Translations under genes and position numbers: made by a program
NCBI GenBank assembly: GCA_026416515.1
Contig: JAOAEZ010000006.1
Span: 29,201 to 93,200, forward strand
Length of the DNA stretch: 64,000 nucleotides
Direction of reading: 5' to 3'
From: Hydrogenophilus sp.
Lineage (GTDB): Bacteria; Pseudomonadota; Gammaproteobacteria; Burkholderiales; Rhodocyclaceae
The notes under the pieces: model-generated
Told to the model about the DNA's origin: nothing
Database searches by the model: none
Seen by the model: the letters and a program-made list of their open reading frames with translations, nothing else
Part shown: piece after piece, positions 17,690 to 26,588 of the stretch
Layout: every line of letters begins with the position of its first letter
Position numbering within the stretch: the first letter of the stretch is position 1

Positions 17690-19690
17690 ATGCGTCCTAT
17701 CCCCGAACCTCTCTGCAACCTCTCTTCCAATCCCACCCTGGCCTCCCTCCTCACGCGTCGTCACTTTCTCCGCTGTGGTCTCGGAGCGGCGCTACTCCCC
17801 TTCTTTGCCCCCAACGCCCTCTCTGCTGCTCCTCTCCGCGCTTTCCCTACCACACCTCCACTCTCGGGTTCCCCGCTCCTTCGCCATTTTCCGGAAAGCA
17901 TCCCTACCCACAGCGACGACCGCGTCACCCTCATGGCCGGTTTCACCCTTCGCGTCATCCTTCCCTGGGGAGATCCCCTCACCGATCCTGCTCACCTCTT
18001 TCGCCCCGACGGCAGCAACACGGCCGCTGAGCAGGCCACCCAAATCGGTGACAACCACGACGGCATGCACTTCTTCCCCCTCTCGGGGCGTCCGGACGAA
18101 GGGCTTCTTGCCCTCAACCACGAATACACCAACCCCGAATACCTCTACACAGCGGAATATCTCACCCCCTGGACTCCGGAGAAGGCCCACAAAGCCCTTG
18201 CTGCCCATGGAGTCAGTATCGTGCACCTCAAACGCACCGCGCACGGCTGGGACAAACTCCCGCGCAGTCGCTACCATCGGCGCATCACCGGTGCCACCCC
18301 CATGCTCCTCACTGGTCCAGCAGCCGGTCATCCTCTCCTTCGGACCGCTGCCGACCCCACGGGGCGGCGGGTCCTCGGCACTCTCAACAACTGCGCCCAC
18401 GGCGTCACCCCCTGGGGCACCTACCTTACCTGTGAAGAGAACTTCAACCTCTACTTTGGCAATGGCGACCCCGATCACCCCATGCACAAGCGCTATGGCC
18501 TTGGCAAAGGGGAGCGCTACCGCTGGCACGAGGTAATCGACCGTTTCGACCTCAAAAAGGAGCCCAACGAAGCCAACCGCTTCGGCTGGGTCGTCGAAAT
18601 CGACCCCTTTGACCCGACCAGCACTCCCAAAAAGCGCACAGCGCTTGGTCGTTTCAAACACGAAAACGCCGCGGTCACCCTTGCCAAAGATGGGCGGGTT
18701 GTTGTCTACATGGGTGACGACGAAGCCCACGAATACCTCTACAAATTCATCTCCCGCCGCCCCTACGATCCCAAAGACCCCAAAGCCAATCGCGACCTCC
18801 TCGACGACGGCGACCTCTACGTCGCCCAATTCCTCCCCGAAGAAGCAGGCGACGGGCGGCTACGCGGTCGCTGGAATCTCGTCTCGCACCGCAACCCCAA
18901 GATCGCTGCAGACCCACGCTTTCCCACTCAAGCTGAAGTCCTCATCTACACGCGGGCTGCTGCTGACCTCGCGGGGGCCACTAAACTCGACCGTCCGGAA
19001 TGGATTGCCATTCACCCCCTCACCGGTGAAGTCTATGCCACCCTCACCAATAACCCCCGCCGCACCCCCGAGCAAATCGACCCTGCCAACCCGCGGCCGC
19101 AAAACCGCTGGGGGCAGATTCTTCGTTGGCGTGAAGCGGGCGACGACCCCGCCTCTCTCGAATTCACCTGGGACCTCTACCTCCTCGCCGGCAACCCGCT
19201 TCAATACGCCGCGGGGGACCTTCGCGCTGGCTCTCCCAATATCACCCCTGCCAACATGTTCAACTCTCCTGACGGTCTCGCCTTTGATGCGGTTGGGCGT
19301 CTCTGGATTCAAACGGACGGCGGCTACAGCAACGAAGGCGACTACCGCGGTCAGGGCAACAACCAGATGCTTGTCGCCTGTCCCTACACGGGGGAGATTC
19401 GTCGCTTTTTAGTCGGTCCCTCTGGATGTGAAATCACCGGCGTCACCTGGACCCCCGACGGGCGCACGATGTTTGTAAATGTTCAGCACCCCGGCGAAGC
19501 CCTCAAGCACCCTCGGCAACCGCGGCCCGAGCTCAAAGAAGAAGAACGCAACGCCTGGCTCGCTCAGAACCCTACCGCCTTCAGCAACTGGCCCCACAGC
19601 CAATTTCCCCACATCGCCGGCGGTCGTCCCCGCAGTGCCACCCTCGTCATCGAGCGTGAAGACGGTTTCCCCATCTTTGCCGCCTTATAA
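17690..19690 (+). CDS. phoX: PhoX-type (DUF839) Tat-exported phosphatase
   Basis: 666-aa exported protein of the PhoX alkaline phosphatase family, whose members use Ca and Fe cofactors to hydrolyse phosphate monoesters in the periplasm. The N-terminus has a Tat signal, LTRRHFLRCGLGAALLP, ending ANALSAA. Family landmarks are LLALNHEYTNPEY, NNCAHGVTPWGTYLTCEEN, FKHENAAV, VYMGDDEAHEYLYKF, PEWIAIHPLTGEVY, and a C-terminal NVQHPGE. In the 190-base upstream gap I see CCGTCAC-AAAA, similar to one half of a Pho box, but the second half is poor, so PhoB control is only a suggestion. GGAG precedes the ATG by about eight bases. Confidence 0.88.
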   Translation: MRPIPEPLCNLSSNPTLASLLTRRHFLRCGLGAALLPFFAPNALSAAPLRAFPTTPPLSGSPLLRHFPESIPTHSDDRVTLMAGFTLRVILPWGDPLTDPAHLFRPDGSNTAAEQATQIGDNHDGMHFFPLSGRPDEGLLALNHEYTNPEYLYTAEYLTPWTPEKAHKALAAHGVSIVHLKRTAHGWDKLPRSRYHRRITGATPMLLTGPAAGHPLLRTAADPTGRRVLGTLNNCAHGVTPWGTYLTCEENFNLYFGNGDPDHPMHKRYGLGKGERYRWHEVIDRFDLKKEPNEANRFGWVVEIDPFDPTSTPKKRTALGRFKHENAAVTLAKDGRVVVYMGDDEAHEYLYKFISRRPYDPKDPKANRDLLDDGDLYVAQFLPEEAGDGRLRGRWNLVSHRNPKIAADPRFPTQAEVLIYTRAAADLAGATKLDRPEWIAIHPLTGEVYATLTNNPRRTPEQIDPANPRPQNRWGQILRWREAGDDPASLEFTWDLYLLAGNPLQYAAGDLRAGSPNITPANMFNSPDGLAFDAVGRLWIQTDGGYSNEGDYRGQGNNQMLVACPYTGEIRRFLVGPSGCEITGVTWTPDGRTMFVNVQHPGEALKHPRQPRPELKEEERNAWLAQNPTAFSNWPHSQFPHIAGGRPRSATLVIEREDGFPIFAAL

Positions 19691-19711
19691 GGAACTCCTC
19701 TTCGCCGCGGC

Positions 19712-20248
19712 CTAGGAGAGGCGGGGATCTTCTCCTCGTCCTCTTCCGCCGTTTCCCCTCAACCCTTCTACCACCTCAGGAGGCGCCTGCACCAACTCGA
19801 TCAAAACCCCCTCTCCCCCTACGGGGAACGACTCGTTCCCCTTAGGATGGATGAAACAAACATCGAAACCCGCCGCCCCTTTTCGGATACCTCCTGGGGC
19901 AAATCGAACCCCCTGAGCCGACAACCACTCCACCGCCGCCTGCAAATCATCCACCCACAACCCTATATGGTTTAACGGTGGCTCATGCACCCGTGGGCTT
20001 CGCTCTGGATCGATCGGCTCCATCACATCCACCTCCACCTGGGATATCCCCTCCCCCAACGCCAAAATCGTCTCATCCACATTCTCTCGCTCCGACCGGA
20101 ACTCCCCCACCACCGGCAACCCCAATAACTCATGCCATAACCGCAACAAACGTCTCTTCTCACGCCCCCCCACCGCAATCTGCTGGACGCCCAGAACTCG
20201 GAACGGTCTCTCTCCCTCCGCCCGGACAGCATACTCCTCTCTCACCAT
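19712..20248 (-). CDS. VOC-superfamily protein (methylmalonyl-CoA epimerase/glyoxalase-like)
   Basis: 178-aa vicinal-oxygen-chelate protein. I start it at [12 protein letters not shown] (AAGGAG seven bases upstream, just beyond the queC stop), so it is probably translated with queC. Two beta-alpha-beta-beta-beta halves are visible: [20 protein letters not shown] with LLGLPVVG, and [17 protein letters not shown] ending CFIHPKGNE, then [15 protein letters not shown]. These features resemble methylmalonyl-CoA epimerase-like VOC proteins. With a propionyl-CoA synthetase about 13 kb away this could matter for propionate use, but no mutase gene is in the window. Glyoxalase-like activity is an alternative. 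The C-terminal tail is Gly/Arg-rich. Confidence 0.7.
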   Translation of the reverse strand: MVREEYAVRAEGERPFRVLGVQQIAVGGREKRRLLRLWHELLGLPVVGEFRSERENVDETILALGEGISQVEVDVMEPIDPERSPRVHEPPLNHIGLWVDDLQAAVEWLSAQGVRFAPGGIRKGAAGFDVCFIHPKGNESFPVGGEGVLIELVQAPPEVVEGLRGNGGRGRGEDPRLS

Positions 20249-20249
20249 C

Positions 20250-20996
20250 TCACGACTCCTTAAGCGATGGGCTAATGCCCCGGTAACGGGTAGGGTCGGG
20301 CACTCCAGCGGCGGCGAAACCCGCCGCCCGCAATCGGCACGCATCGCACCGACCGCAAGCCAATCCCTCCTCGTCGGCCTGGTAGCACGAAACCGTCAAC
20401 CCATAATCGACCCCCAACGCCACCCCATGGCGGATAATCTCCCCTTTCGACCAAAAAAGCAACGGCGCATGGACTCGGAATCGTCCCCCCTCCACCCCTG
20501 CTTTTGTCGCCACATTGGCCAACGCCTCGAACGCCTGCAGAAACTCTGGGCGGCAATCGGGGTACCCTGAAAAATCGACCGCATTTGCCCCGATAAAAAG
20601 ATCGAAAACCCCCAACACCTCTGCCCACGCCAACGCCAACGCCAACAGCACCGTATTGCGGGCAGGCACATAGGTCGGCGGGATGCGGTCACTCCTCACT
20701 GGTCCCTCCCCCTCCGGTACTGTCAACCGTCGGTCGGTCAAAGCTGATCCCCCGAACGACCCCAAAGCCACCTCCACCACCCGATGCTCGGCCACTCCCA
20801 ACGCGGCGGCCACCCGTTTTGCCGCCTCCACCTCAGCTCGATGGCGTTGTCCATAAATCACTGTTAACGCAAAGACCCTATACCCTTTCGCGCGTGCTTG
20901 GGCCAAGACAGTCGTCGAATCGATCCCCCCCGACAACAAAACCACCCCTCCCCGGCCTGCTCCTTCTCCTTGCACCGTGCTCTCCCCGCGCTCCAT
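20250..20996 (-). CDS. queC: 7-cyano-7-deazaguanine synthase
   Basis: Converts 7-carboxy-7-deazaguanine plus ammonia and ATP into preQ0, the precursor of queuosine in tRNA. The 248-aa protein has the ATP-pyrophosphatase loop [15 protein letters not shown], the [14 protein letters not shown] and [17 protein letters not shown] substrate segments, and zinc-binding cysteines in [17 protein letters not shown]. It follows queE by 19 bases and overlaps nothing; the VOC gene starts immediately after its stop. The first 12 residues before the P-loop are an ordinary short extension. Confidence 0.95.
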   Translation of the reverse strand: MERGESTVQGEGAGRGGVVLLSGGIDSTTVLAQARAKGYRVFALTVIYGQRHRAEVEAAKRVAAALGVAEHRVVEVALGSFGGSALTDRRLTVPEGEGPVRSDRIPPTYVPARNTVLLALALAWAEVLGVFDLFIGANAVDFSGYPDCRPEFLQAFEALANVATKAGVEGGRFRVHAPLLFWSKGEIIRHGVALGVDYGLTVSCYQADEEGLACGRCDACRLRAAGFAAAGVPDPTRYRGISPSLKES

Positions 20997-21015
20997 CGTT
21001 TCTCCTCAGTTCCCC

Positions 21016-21651
21016 TCAGCGGCCGCGCATCTCCCCCCATAACACTCGGTGCAACTGCACCTGGAACCGAACGGGCAAGCGGTCGTTCACAATCCACTCT
21101 GCCAACGTCGCAGCGGGCAGTACCCCGGTCACTGGCGAAAAAAGCACCCCGCACCGCTCTGCCAACCTCTCCCGCGCTACCACCGCTCGCGCCCACTCAT
21201 AATCGTGTCGGTCGGCCAACACGAACTTTACCTCATCCCGCTCTCGGAGTCGCTGCAAATTCTCCCAATTGTTTCGTTTCTCCTCCCCCGACCCGGGAGC
21301 CTTTAAATCCATCACCACGGCCACCCGCTCATCCACCCCTATGAGCGGCAAAGCCCCGCTCGTCTCCAACGACACCTCGAACCCTCTCTCGCACAGTGCC
21401 TCCAGCAACCTCAAGCACTCCCGCTGCGCCAATGGTTCTCCCCCGGTCACGCACACTCGGGGCAACCCAAGCTCAGAAACCCGTTGCACCACCTCCTCGA
21501 TCTCCCACTGCTCCCCCCCTGTAAAGGCGTAAGGCGTATCGCACCAACGGCACCGCAAAGGGCAACCGCTCAAGCGCACAAAAGTCGTCGGCAACCCCAT
21601 CCGCGACGACTCTCCCTGGATTGACGCGAAGATCTCGCTTACCCGCACCAT
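21016..21651 (-). CDS. queE: 7-carboxy-7-deazaguanine synthase (radical SAM)
   Basis: Radical SAM enzyme that rearranges 6-carboxytetrahydropterin to CDG in queuosine synthesis. The 211-aa protein has FASIQGESSRMG near the start, the cluster motif CPLRCRWCDTPYA (CxxxCxxC) and the SAM-binding VTGGEPLAQ. The ATG shares a base with the cpoB stop (TGATG), so translation is coupled to the Tol-Pal operon; a TTG one codon earlier is possible. The C-terminal FQVQLHRVLWGEMRGR fits the family end. Confidence 0.95.
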   Translation of the reverse strand: MVRVSEIFASIQGESSRMGLPTTFVRLSGCPLRCRWCDTPYAFTGGEQWEIEEVVQRVSELGLPRVCVTGGEPLAQRECLRLLEALCERGFEVSLETSGALPLIGVDERVAVVMDLKAPGSGEEKRNNWENLQRLRERDEVKFVLADRHDYEWARAVVARERLAERCGVLFSPVTGVLPAATLAEWIVNDRLPVRFQVQLHRVLWGEMRGR

Positions 21652-22526
21652 CAACGAGCCAACCGCTCGCGGGCAATTCGTCCCGCTGGCGTATTGGGAT
21701 GGCGTTCCGCTAAGCGCTTCAACACATCGTTTCCACCCTGTTTATCCCCCAACCCGAACAACGCGTTCGCCAACCCCAACATCGCATCGGGCGCAAACTC
21801 ATGCTTCGGATAGTCGAACACGACGCGGGCAAAATGCTGGCGCGCCACCTCGTAGCGCTTTAACTGCAGTGCTGCGGTCCCTGCCCAAAACCGCGCCTCC
21901 ACCGCCCGGGGATCTCCCCCATGCTGGGCCAAAAACCCCTCGAATCCGCGTAATGCCTCCTCGGGCCGCTGGGCCTGCAACGCCCGCACGGCGTTCTCGA
22001 AAAGGGCCACCCCATCTCCTCCCGCCGTCGATGCTGCTCCTCCCCCCGTACCCCCGCTGGCGGGTGCGGCGCTCCCCGCTGGCGGCATCGCACCCCCGCC
22101 TGCCGTGGTGGAAGCGCTCCCCGTCGCCGGGCCGCCTCCCCCCATTCCCCCCATTCCTCCCATTCCCCCCATTCCTCCCATTTCCCCAGTCGCCCCCCCT
22201 CCTATTGCGGCCCCTGCCTGCAATGCTCCCAACCGTCGATCCAAATCGAGATAAAGGTCGCGCATTCGCTTCTCTAACTGCTCGATCTTATAGCGGATCT
22301 CATCGACCTGTCCCTGCACCTGGGCCAACGCCTGGCGGTCGCTGGTCTCGCGGTTAGCCAATGCGATCGCCTGCTGATTCAGTCGCTCCTCGAGCGCGCG
22401 CAACTCGTTGCGCAACTCCGCCACCGCCCGGCGCGCCTGTTCATCGCTCAAAAATGGCCATGCCGGCCTGGCCATTCCTCCCATCGCGGCCACTACCGCT
22501 ACCAACAACCACCCGCGCCATGCCAT
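21651..22526 (-). CDS. cpoB: Cell division coordinator CpoB (YbgF)
   Basis: Periplasmic TolA-binding protein that links peptidoglycan synthesis to outer-membrane constriction. The 291 residues begin with a signal peptide (MAWRGWLLVAVVAAMGG...). A trimerising coiled coil follows (about residues 28-95, ALEERLNQQAIALANRE and LEKRMRDLYLDLDRR). Next comes a Gly/Met/Ala/Ser low-complexity linker of about 75 residues. TPR repeats complete the protein (RPEEALRGFEGFLAQHGGDP, RYEVARQHFARVVFDYP, QGGNDVLKRLAERHPNTPAG). The linker is longer than usual. It is the last Tol-Pal gene, overlapped by queE. Confidence 0.92.
   Translation of the reverse strand: MAWRGWLLVAVVAAMGGMARPAWPFLSDEQARRAVAELRNELRALEERLNQQAIALANRETSDRQALAQVQGQVDEIRYKIEQLEKRMRDLYLDLDRRLGALQAGAAIGGGATGEMGGMGGMGGMGGMGGGGPATGSASTTAGGGAMPPAGSAAPASGGTGGGAASTAGGDGVALFENAVRALQAQRPEEALRGFEGFLAQHGGDPRAVEARFWAGTAALQLKRYEVARQHFARVVFDYPKHEFAPDAMLGLANALFGLGDKQGGNDVLKRLAERHPNTPAGRIARERLAR
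22141..22184 (-). repeat. Tandem Met-Gly-Gly coding repeat in cpoB
   Basis: A 9-base unit (CCCATTCC[C/T] on the plus strand) repeats about five times and encodes MGGMGGMGGMGGMGGGG in the CpoB linker. It is in frame, so length changes of one unit would keep the protein open. Such repeats are prone to slippage, so linker length may vary between strains. Confidence 0.8.
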
Positions 22527-22562
22527 CTCTCGACTCCCCCGCGTTAAGACTTTGCTCTACCT

Positions 22563-23099
22563 TCAAAACTCCCCCTCGTACAAAATATCGGCCCGTCGGT
22601 TCTGCGCATAACAATGCTCGCTCCGCTCAAAGCAAACCGGTTTCTCCTCCCCCAAGCTCACCGCCTCGATTCGCTCTGCAGCCACCCCTAACGCTACCAA
22701 CGCCTGCTTCACCGTCTCCGCTCGTTTCTGGCCCAACGCCAAGTTATACTCGCGGCTCCCCCGCTCATCGGCGTTTCCCTGGATCAACACGCGCACCGTT
22801 GGGTACTTACTCATCAACCGTGCATGGGCCACCACCAAATTTTGGTACTCTGGCTTAATCTCGTACCGATCGTAATCAAAATAGATGCTTCGTGCGTGTG
22901 CCGGATGTTTTGGATCGGCGATCTCGCGCAGCAATGCCTCGCGCGGTGCTCCCCCGCCCACCGGAGTTGGGATCGCTCCTGTAGCCACCCCCCGCTCCTC
23001 GACGCTTGCGGTTCCCTCCTCCACTGCTGTCGACGAGCACCCCGCTGCCAGCATCGCCATACCCACTGCTGCTAACCAGCCACGCATCCTCACGGTCAT
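22563..23099 (-). CDS. pal: Peptidoglycan-associated lipoprotein Pal
   Basis: Outer-membrane lipoprotein that binds diaminopimelate in murein and interacts with TolB. The 178-aa precursor has a lipobox, MLAAGCSS, with the modified cysteine at about residue 21. A short Thr/Glu/Gly linker leads to an OmpA-like domain with SIYFDYDRYEIKPEYQ and the peptidoglycan-binding segment GNADERGSREYNLALGQKRAE. It sits 29 bases after tolB and 36 bases before cpoB on the minus strand, in the standard order. Confidence 0.96.
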   Translation of the reverse strand: MTVRMRGWLAAVGMAMLAAGCSSTAVEEGTASVEERGVATGAIPTPVGGGAPREALLREIADPKHPAHARSIYFDYDRYEIKPEYQNLVVAHARLMSKYPTVRVLIQGNADERGSREYNLALGQKRAETVKQALVALGVAAERIEAVSLGEEKPVCFERSEHCYAQNRRADILYEGEF

Positions 23100-23128
23100 C
23101 GAACTTACTCCTTTCTATCGTCAAACCA

Positions 23129-24415
23129 TCACTGCGGAATCGGTCCCCACGCGGGCTCCCGCACATCACCCCCGGTCGTCGACAAACGCAGACGCACCCG
23201 GCCATCCACCGACACCGCAGCCAGAACTCCTCGTCCCCCGATTTCAGTTGCGTAAACGATCATCCGCCCATTCGGCGCAAACGACGGTGACTCGTCGCGC
23301 TCGGAATCGGTCAAAATCTGTCGTGCTCCTGTCGTCAAATCGTGGTACACCACGCGGAACCGTCCATCTACCCGTGTTAAGTAGGTCAATCCCCGCCCAT
23401 CGCGGGCCACATCGGCGCTCGCGTTGTACCCTCCCTCGAAGGTCACCCGCTGCGCCTCCCCGCCGGTCGCTGCCATTCGGTAGATCTGCGGCGACCCCCC
23501 GCGGTCCGACGTAAAATACAGCCAATTCCCATCGGGGGAAAAGACGGGTTCGGTATCGATGCTTCCCGAGCGGGAAACGCGGAACGCCCGGTTCAACCCC
23601 AACTCGATCACGTAGATCTGGGAAATTCCATCCTGCGTCAAGGTTACCGCCAATCGTCCCCCATCGGGCGACCATGCTGGTGCCGAATTAGAGCCGCGGA
23701 AATCAGCCACCACTCGTCGTGTGCCGGTAGCCAGCTCATGCACATACACCACGGGCTTTTTCTTCTCAAACGACACATACGCCAACCGTCGGCCATCGGG
23801 TGACCACGCCGGTGAAATAATCGGCTCGCTAGAGATTAGTGCGCTCTGCGCTGCGCTCCCATCCCAATCGCTCACCCGGAGCTCATACCGGTTGCCGTTC
23901 TTGACCACATACGCCAATCGCGATGTAAAAAACCCTGGCATCCCTGTCAATGTCTCGTAGACGAGATCGGCGATTCGGTGGGCGGTGGCGCGCGTTTGTC
24001 CCCCTGAAAAGCGAAATACCTTCCCCCCCAAATCCAAGCGGCGCACCACATCGAACAGTCGCACCCGAACCTCCCACTCTCCCCCTGGCGCTCCCTGAAC
24101 TGACCCCGCCACCACGGCGTCGGCTCCGCGCCCGGCCAGCGCCCCGTAATCGGGGACTAAATCCTCAGGCAAACGCATCCCCCCCACCTCGACCAACCGG
24201 AACAGGCCGCTCTTCTCCAGATCCTGCCGTACCACCTCGGTCAACGGCTGGGGCAGCTGCTCCTCCCCAACCAACAGCGGGACCGCCACCGGCAACGCCC
24301 GGGAAGTGGCCCCCGTCACCTCCACCACCAACTGGGCTGCCGCTACCGCTGTCCATCCCAACCCTACCAAAGCCACCAACCACTGAAACCACCTCTGCCG
24401 CATCGCTCGTTCCAT
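23129..24415 (-). CDS. tolB: Tol-Pal system translocation protein TolB
   Basis: Periplasmic protein bridging Pal and TolA. The 428-aa precursor has a signal sequence (RWFQWLVALVGLGWTAVAAA) and an N-terminal alpha/beta domain. It ends with a six-bladed beta-propeller whose WD40-like blades repeat as WSPDGRRLAYVSF, WSPDGGRLAVTLT, FSPDGNWLYFTSD and FAPNGRMIVYATE. Length and layout are normal. An internal ATG (MRQRW) four codons in could be the true start. It lies 54 bases after tolA and 29 before pal. Confidence 0.96.
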   Translation of the reverse strand: MERAMRQRWFQWLVALVGLGWTAVAAAQLVVEVTGATSRALPVAVPLLVGEEQLPQPLTEVVRQDLEKSGLFRLVEVGGMRLPEDLVPDYGALAGRGADAVVAGSVQGAPGGEWEVRVRLFDVVRRLDLGGKVFRFSGGQTRATAHRIADLVYETLTGMPGFFTSRLAYVVKNGNRYELRVSDWDGSAAQSALISSEPIISPAWSPDGRRLAYVSFEKKKPVVYVHELATGTRRVVADFRGSNSAPAWSPDGGRLAVTLTQDGISQIYVIELGLNRAFRVSRSGSIDTEPVFSPDGNWLYFTSDRGGSPQIYRMAATGGEAQRVTFEGGYNASADVARDGRGLTYLTRVDGRFRVVYHDLTTGARQILTDSERDESPSFAPNGRMIVYATEIGGRGVLAAVSVDGRVRLRLSTTGGDVREPAWGPIPQ

Positions 24416-24469
24416 TCATCGCGCGCACTCTATCCAATAGGCCCCTATTTTACCCCAAACTTTTCCCCC

Positions 24470-25192
24470 TCACTCTCCCGGTCGCAACCGCAACTCAAGC
24501 ACCCGTTCGAAAAGGCGGGGATCATCGGGTAACGGCAACGGGCTTGCCCGCTCGATTGCCCGAGCAAACGCCGCATCCAAAGCGGGGTTTCCGGAAGAAA
24601 CGATCAAACGCACCTCCGCCACTGTTCCATCCGCAAGCTGGGTCACCACGAAGCGCGCCTCGAGGTTACCGCTCACACCGGGCGGCACCACCATAAAGCG
24701 ACGCACCCTACTGCGGATCGCCTCGATATACCGTGCCCGCGCCTCCGCGCTCGGTCCGCTGCCTCCCCCCGCCGACCTCGGAGATTGCCCCCCCCGCAAC
24801 CGCTCCTGTAACCGCTCGCTCGCCAACCGCTGAAAATCCTCCTCGTTTCGCATCGCCTCCGTCGTCTCCCGCGGCTTAGGCGGCTCCGGCTTAGGTGGCT
24901 CCGGCTTAGGTGGCTGTGGCTTAGGCGGCTCCGGCTTAGGTGGCTGTGGCTTAGGCGGCTCCGGCTTAGGTGGCTCCGGCTGTGGCGGTTCTGGCTTAGG
25001 TGGCTCCGGCTTGGGCGGCTCCTCACCCCCTACCATCGGCGATGCACCCACCATCTCCACCAAAACCGCCTCGCTCACCGGCGAAACCTTTCGCCACTCC
25101 AAAGAAACCAACAACACCGCCAAAAACACTCCATGCACCAATAACGAAAGCCCCCACGCCCACGCTATCGGCGCCCCCCGCCGTCGGCTCAT
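24470..25192 (-). CDS. tolA: TolA envelope-spanning protein
   Basis: Anchored by one N-terminal helix (about residues 8-30, WAWGLSLLVHGVFLAVLLVS), this 240-aa protein spans the periplasm to Pal/CpoB and transmits energy from TolQR. The middle is a Pro/Lys/Glu repeat tract (PKPEPPKPQPP units) where E. coli TolA has a long Ala-rich helix. The C-terminal TonB/TolA-like domain is ARFVVTQLADGTVAEVRLIVSSG with ALDAAFARAIERASPLPLP. It is much shorter than E. coli TolA (421 aa), so the spacer is a stiff proline rod. Its ATG overlaps the tolR stop by four bases. Confidence 0.92.
   Translation of the reverse strand: MSRRRGAPIAWAWGLSLLVHGVFLAVLLVSLEWRKVSPVSEAVLVEMVGASPMVGGEEPPKPEPPKPEPPQPEPPKPEPPKPQPPKPEPPKPQPPKPEPPKPEPPKPRETTEAMRNEEDFQRLASERLQERLRGGQSPRSAGGGSGPSAEARARYIEAIRSRVRRFMVVPPGVSGNLEARFVVTQLADGTVAEVRLIVSSGNPALDAAFARAIERASPLPLPDDPRLFERVLELRLRPGE
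24872..25021 (-). repeat. Proline-rich tandem repeat in tolA
   Basis: About a dozen imperfect copies of a 12-base unit (GGCTTAGG[C/T]GGCT on the plus strand) encode alternating PKPEP and PKPQP steps. The unit is in frame with tolA and near-identical between copies, suggesting recent expansion by slippage or unequal exchange. Confidence 0.85.
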
Positions 25193-25596
25193 GCCCCCCC
25201 CTCGGTCAGCAATCCCACGCGCGTCACCCCCTCTCGCCGTAAGCGACTCAAAACCCCCATCACCACCTCATACGCCACCCGACGATCGGCGGCAATCAGC
25301 ACTGCTGCTTGGGGACGCTCCCGCCGCACCTCCCCTAACGTCCGCAGCAGGGCCTCCATATCCCCTCGCTCCTCTCGTGCGGTGGCGCTGCGTTTCCACC
25401 CTAATCCCCCATCGGCATGTACCACCACCACTATCGCCTCCGTCGGCGACAACGGCACCTGGCTCACCGCGGGCAACTCCACCTCCCCCATCTCGATCAT
25501 CGGCGCTGTCACCATAAAGATCACCAACAGCACCAACATCACATCGACATAAGGGACCACATTGATCTCGCTCATCAACGGTCGTTTCCGCCCCAT
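25189..25596 (-). CDS. tolR: TolR proton-channel component
   Basis: ExbD/TolR-family inner-membrane protein of 135 aa. One transmembrane helix at about residues 15-35 (VPYVDVMLVLLVIFMVTAPM) carries the essential aspartate in DVMLVLL. The periplasmic domain follows (AVLIAADRRVAYEVVMGVLSRLRREG). It works with TolQ to harness the proton gradient for TolA. It overlaps tolA by four bases and lies 92 bases after tolQ. Confidence 0.95.
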   Translation of the reverse strand: MGRKRPLMSEINVVPYVDVMLVLLVIFMVTAPMIEMGEVELPAVSQVPLSPTEAIVVVVHADGGLGWKRSATAREERGDMEALLRTLGEVRRERPQAAVLIAADRRVAYEVVMGVLSRLRREGVTRVGLLTEGGA

Positions 25597-25688
25597 TCGC
25601 TAACCCTCGCTGCACTCGTTCGCCACCCGTCGATGCCCAAAGCCATCGCCTCTTTTCCCTTCACCACGCTGTTAAGGCATGGCCTCCA

Positions 25689-26357
25689 CTAATGCAGCAG
25701 CTGGCGCTGCAACAAATTGGTCAGCTCTTCGATAAAGCTCTCCAAGCGCACCGCCAACCGCTCAATATCGTGCGTAAAGCGGTTATAAGCCACCACCGCC
25801 GGGATCGCCGCGAACAATCCGATCGCCGTCGCGATCAACGCCTCTGCGATCCCCGGCGCCACTGTCGCCAACGTCGCCGAACTCATACTCGCCAAACCGC
25901 GAAACGAATTCATAATCCCCCACACCGTCCCGAAAAGACCGATATAGGGCGCTACCGACCCCACCGACGCCAAAAAGGCCAGGTGCGCCTCCAACTCATC
26001 CATCTCTCGCTGATATGCCGCCTGCATCGCCCGCCGCACGCTCTCGATCTCGCGCAACCCGCTTCGTTGCTGGCGGATCAGCTCGCGATAAGCCGCCAAA
26101 AACACCAGCTCCATCGGCCCTGCTGCCGCCAAGTGCGCTTCTATTCCCTGCGCCAACTGCTCCAAGCTGCTTGCTCGCCAAAAGCGCTGTTCAAAATCGA
26201 GCGTACTCGTACGCGCCGCTCGAATCTGAAATGCTTTACGGAAAATCCAAAACCATGAGATCAAAGACACCCCCAACAGCAGGGCCATCACCACCTGGAC
26301 CGGCACGCTGGCCTGGACCACCAGATGCCATACCGACAAGTTACTCGTCACACCCAT
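25689..26357 (-). CDS. tolQ: TolQ proton-channel component
   Basis: MotA/TolQ/ExbB-family membrane protein, about 222 aa from the ATG at 26357 (MGVTSNLSVWHLVVQAS). GTG codons up to four codons upstream are also possible. Three helices are visible: near residues 12-34 (VPVQVVMALLLGVSLISWFW), near 128-150 (VGSVAPYIGLFGTVWGIMNSF) and near 165-190 (GIAEALIATAIGLFAAIPAVVAYN). The GLFGTVWGIM motif is the family signature. It is the first gene of the Tol-Pal operon. The thioesterase gene ybgC that often precedes it is absent here; the divergent neighbour is a lytic transglycosylase. Confidence 0.94.
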   Translation of the reverse strand: MGVTSNLSVWHLVVQASVPVQVVMALLLGVSLISWFWIFRKAFQIRAARTSTLDFEQRFWRASSLEQLAQGIEAHLAAAGPMELVFLAAYRELIRQQRSGLREIESVRRAMQAAYQREMDELEAHLAFLASVGSVAPYIGLFGTVWGIMNSFRGLASMSSATLATVAPGIAEALIATAIGLFAAIPAVVAYNRFTHDIERLAVRLESFIEELTNLLQRQLLH

Positions 26358-26371
26358 CCCTCTCACCACCG

Positions 26372-26393
26372 ATAACCGAAATCGGTTATTATA
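26372..26393 (-). promoter_or_regulatory. Probable tolQ operon promoter (-10) with overlapping palindrome
   Basis: On the minus strand a perfect -10 box TATAAT lies at 26393-26388. Just downstream, covering the expected transcription start, is an 8-base inverted repeat ATAACCGA-AA-TCGGTTAT (26372-26389). The tolQ ATG follows about 15 bases later. No strong -35 box is visible at the right spacing. A palindrome over the start site looks like an operator for a dimeric regulator, but the regulator is unknown. Confidence 0.45.
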
Positions 26394-26588
26394 GCGGTTT
26401 TTTCTCAGCCATTTTCCCCCTTCTTCTTCCCCTCTTTTTTCTCCTCCCCGCTGGTCTCCCTCTTGGCATCTGTCGCACCTATGCTACACCCCTCTCCTCC
26501 CTCTCTTCCCCTCCTCCCCGGCGCGGTCTAACCCCGATCCCCTGGTTGACGCAGAATATAGAGGCTCTCCTCAACAGCTGCCAGACCG

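Noticed and set aside
17640..17690. Pho box before the PhoX-type phosphatase gene
   Set aside because: One half, CCGTCAC, resembles the consensus but the second half does not, so it is not listed as a feature.
19691..19711. Bidirectional terminator hairpin between phoX and the VOC gene
   Set aside because: The GC-rich stretch gives only short, imperfect pairing and no T tract.
22141..22184. Short direct repeats that at first look like a CRISPR-type array
   Set aside because: Units of nine bases without spacers, in frame in cpoB and coding for Met-Gly-Gly.
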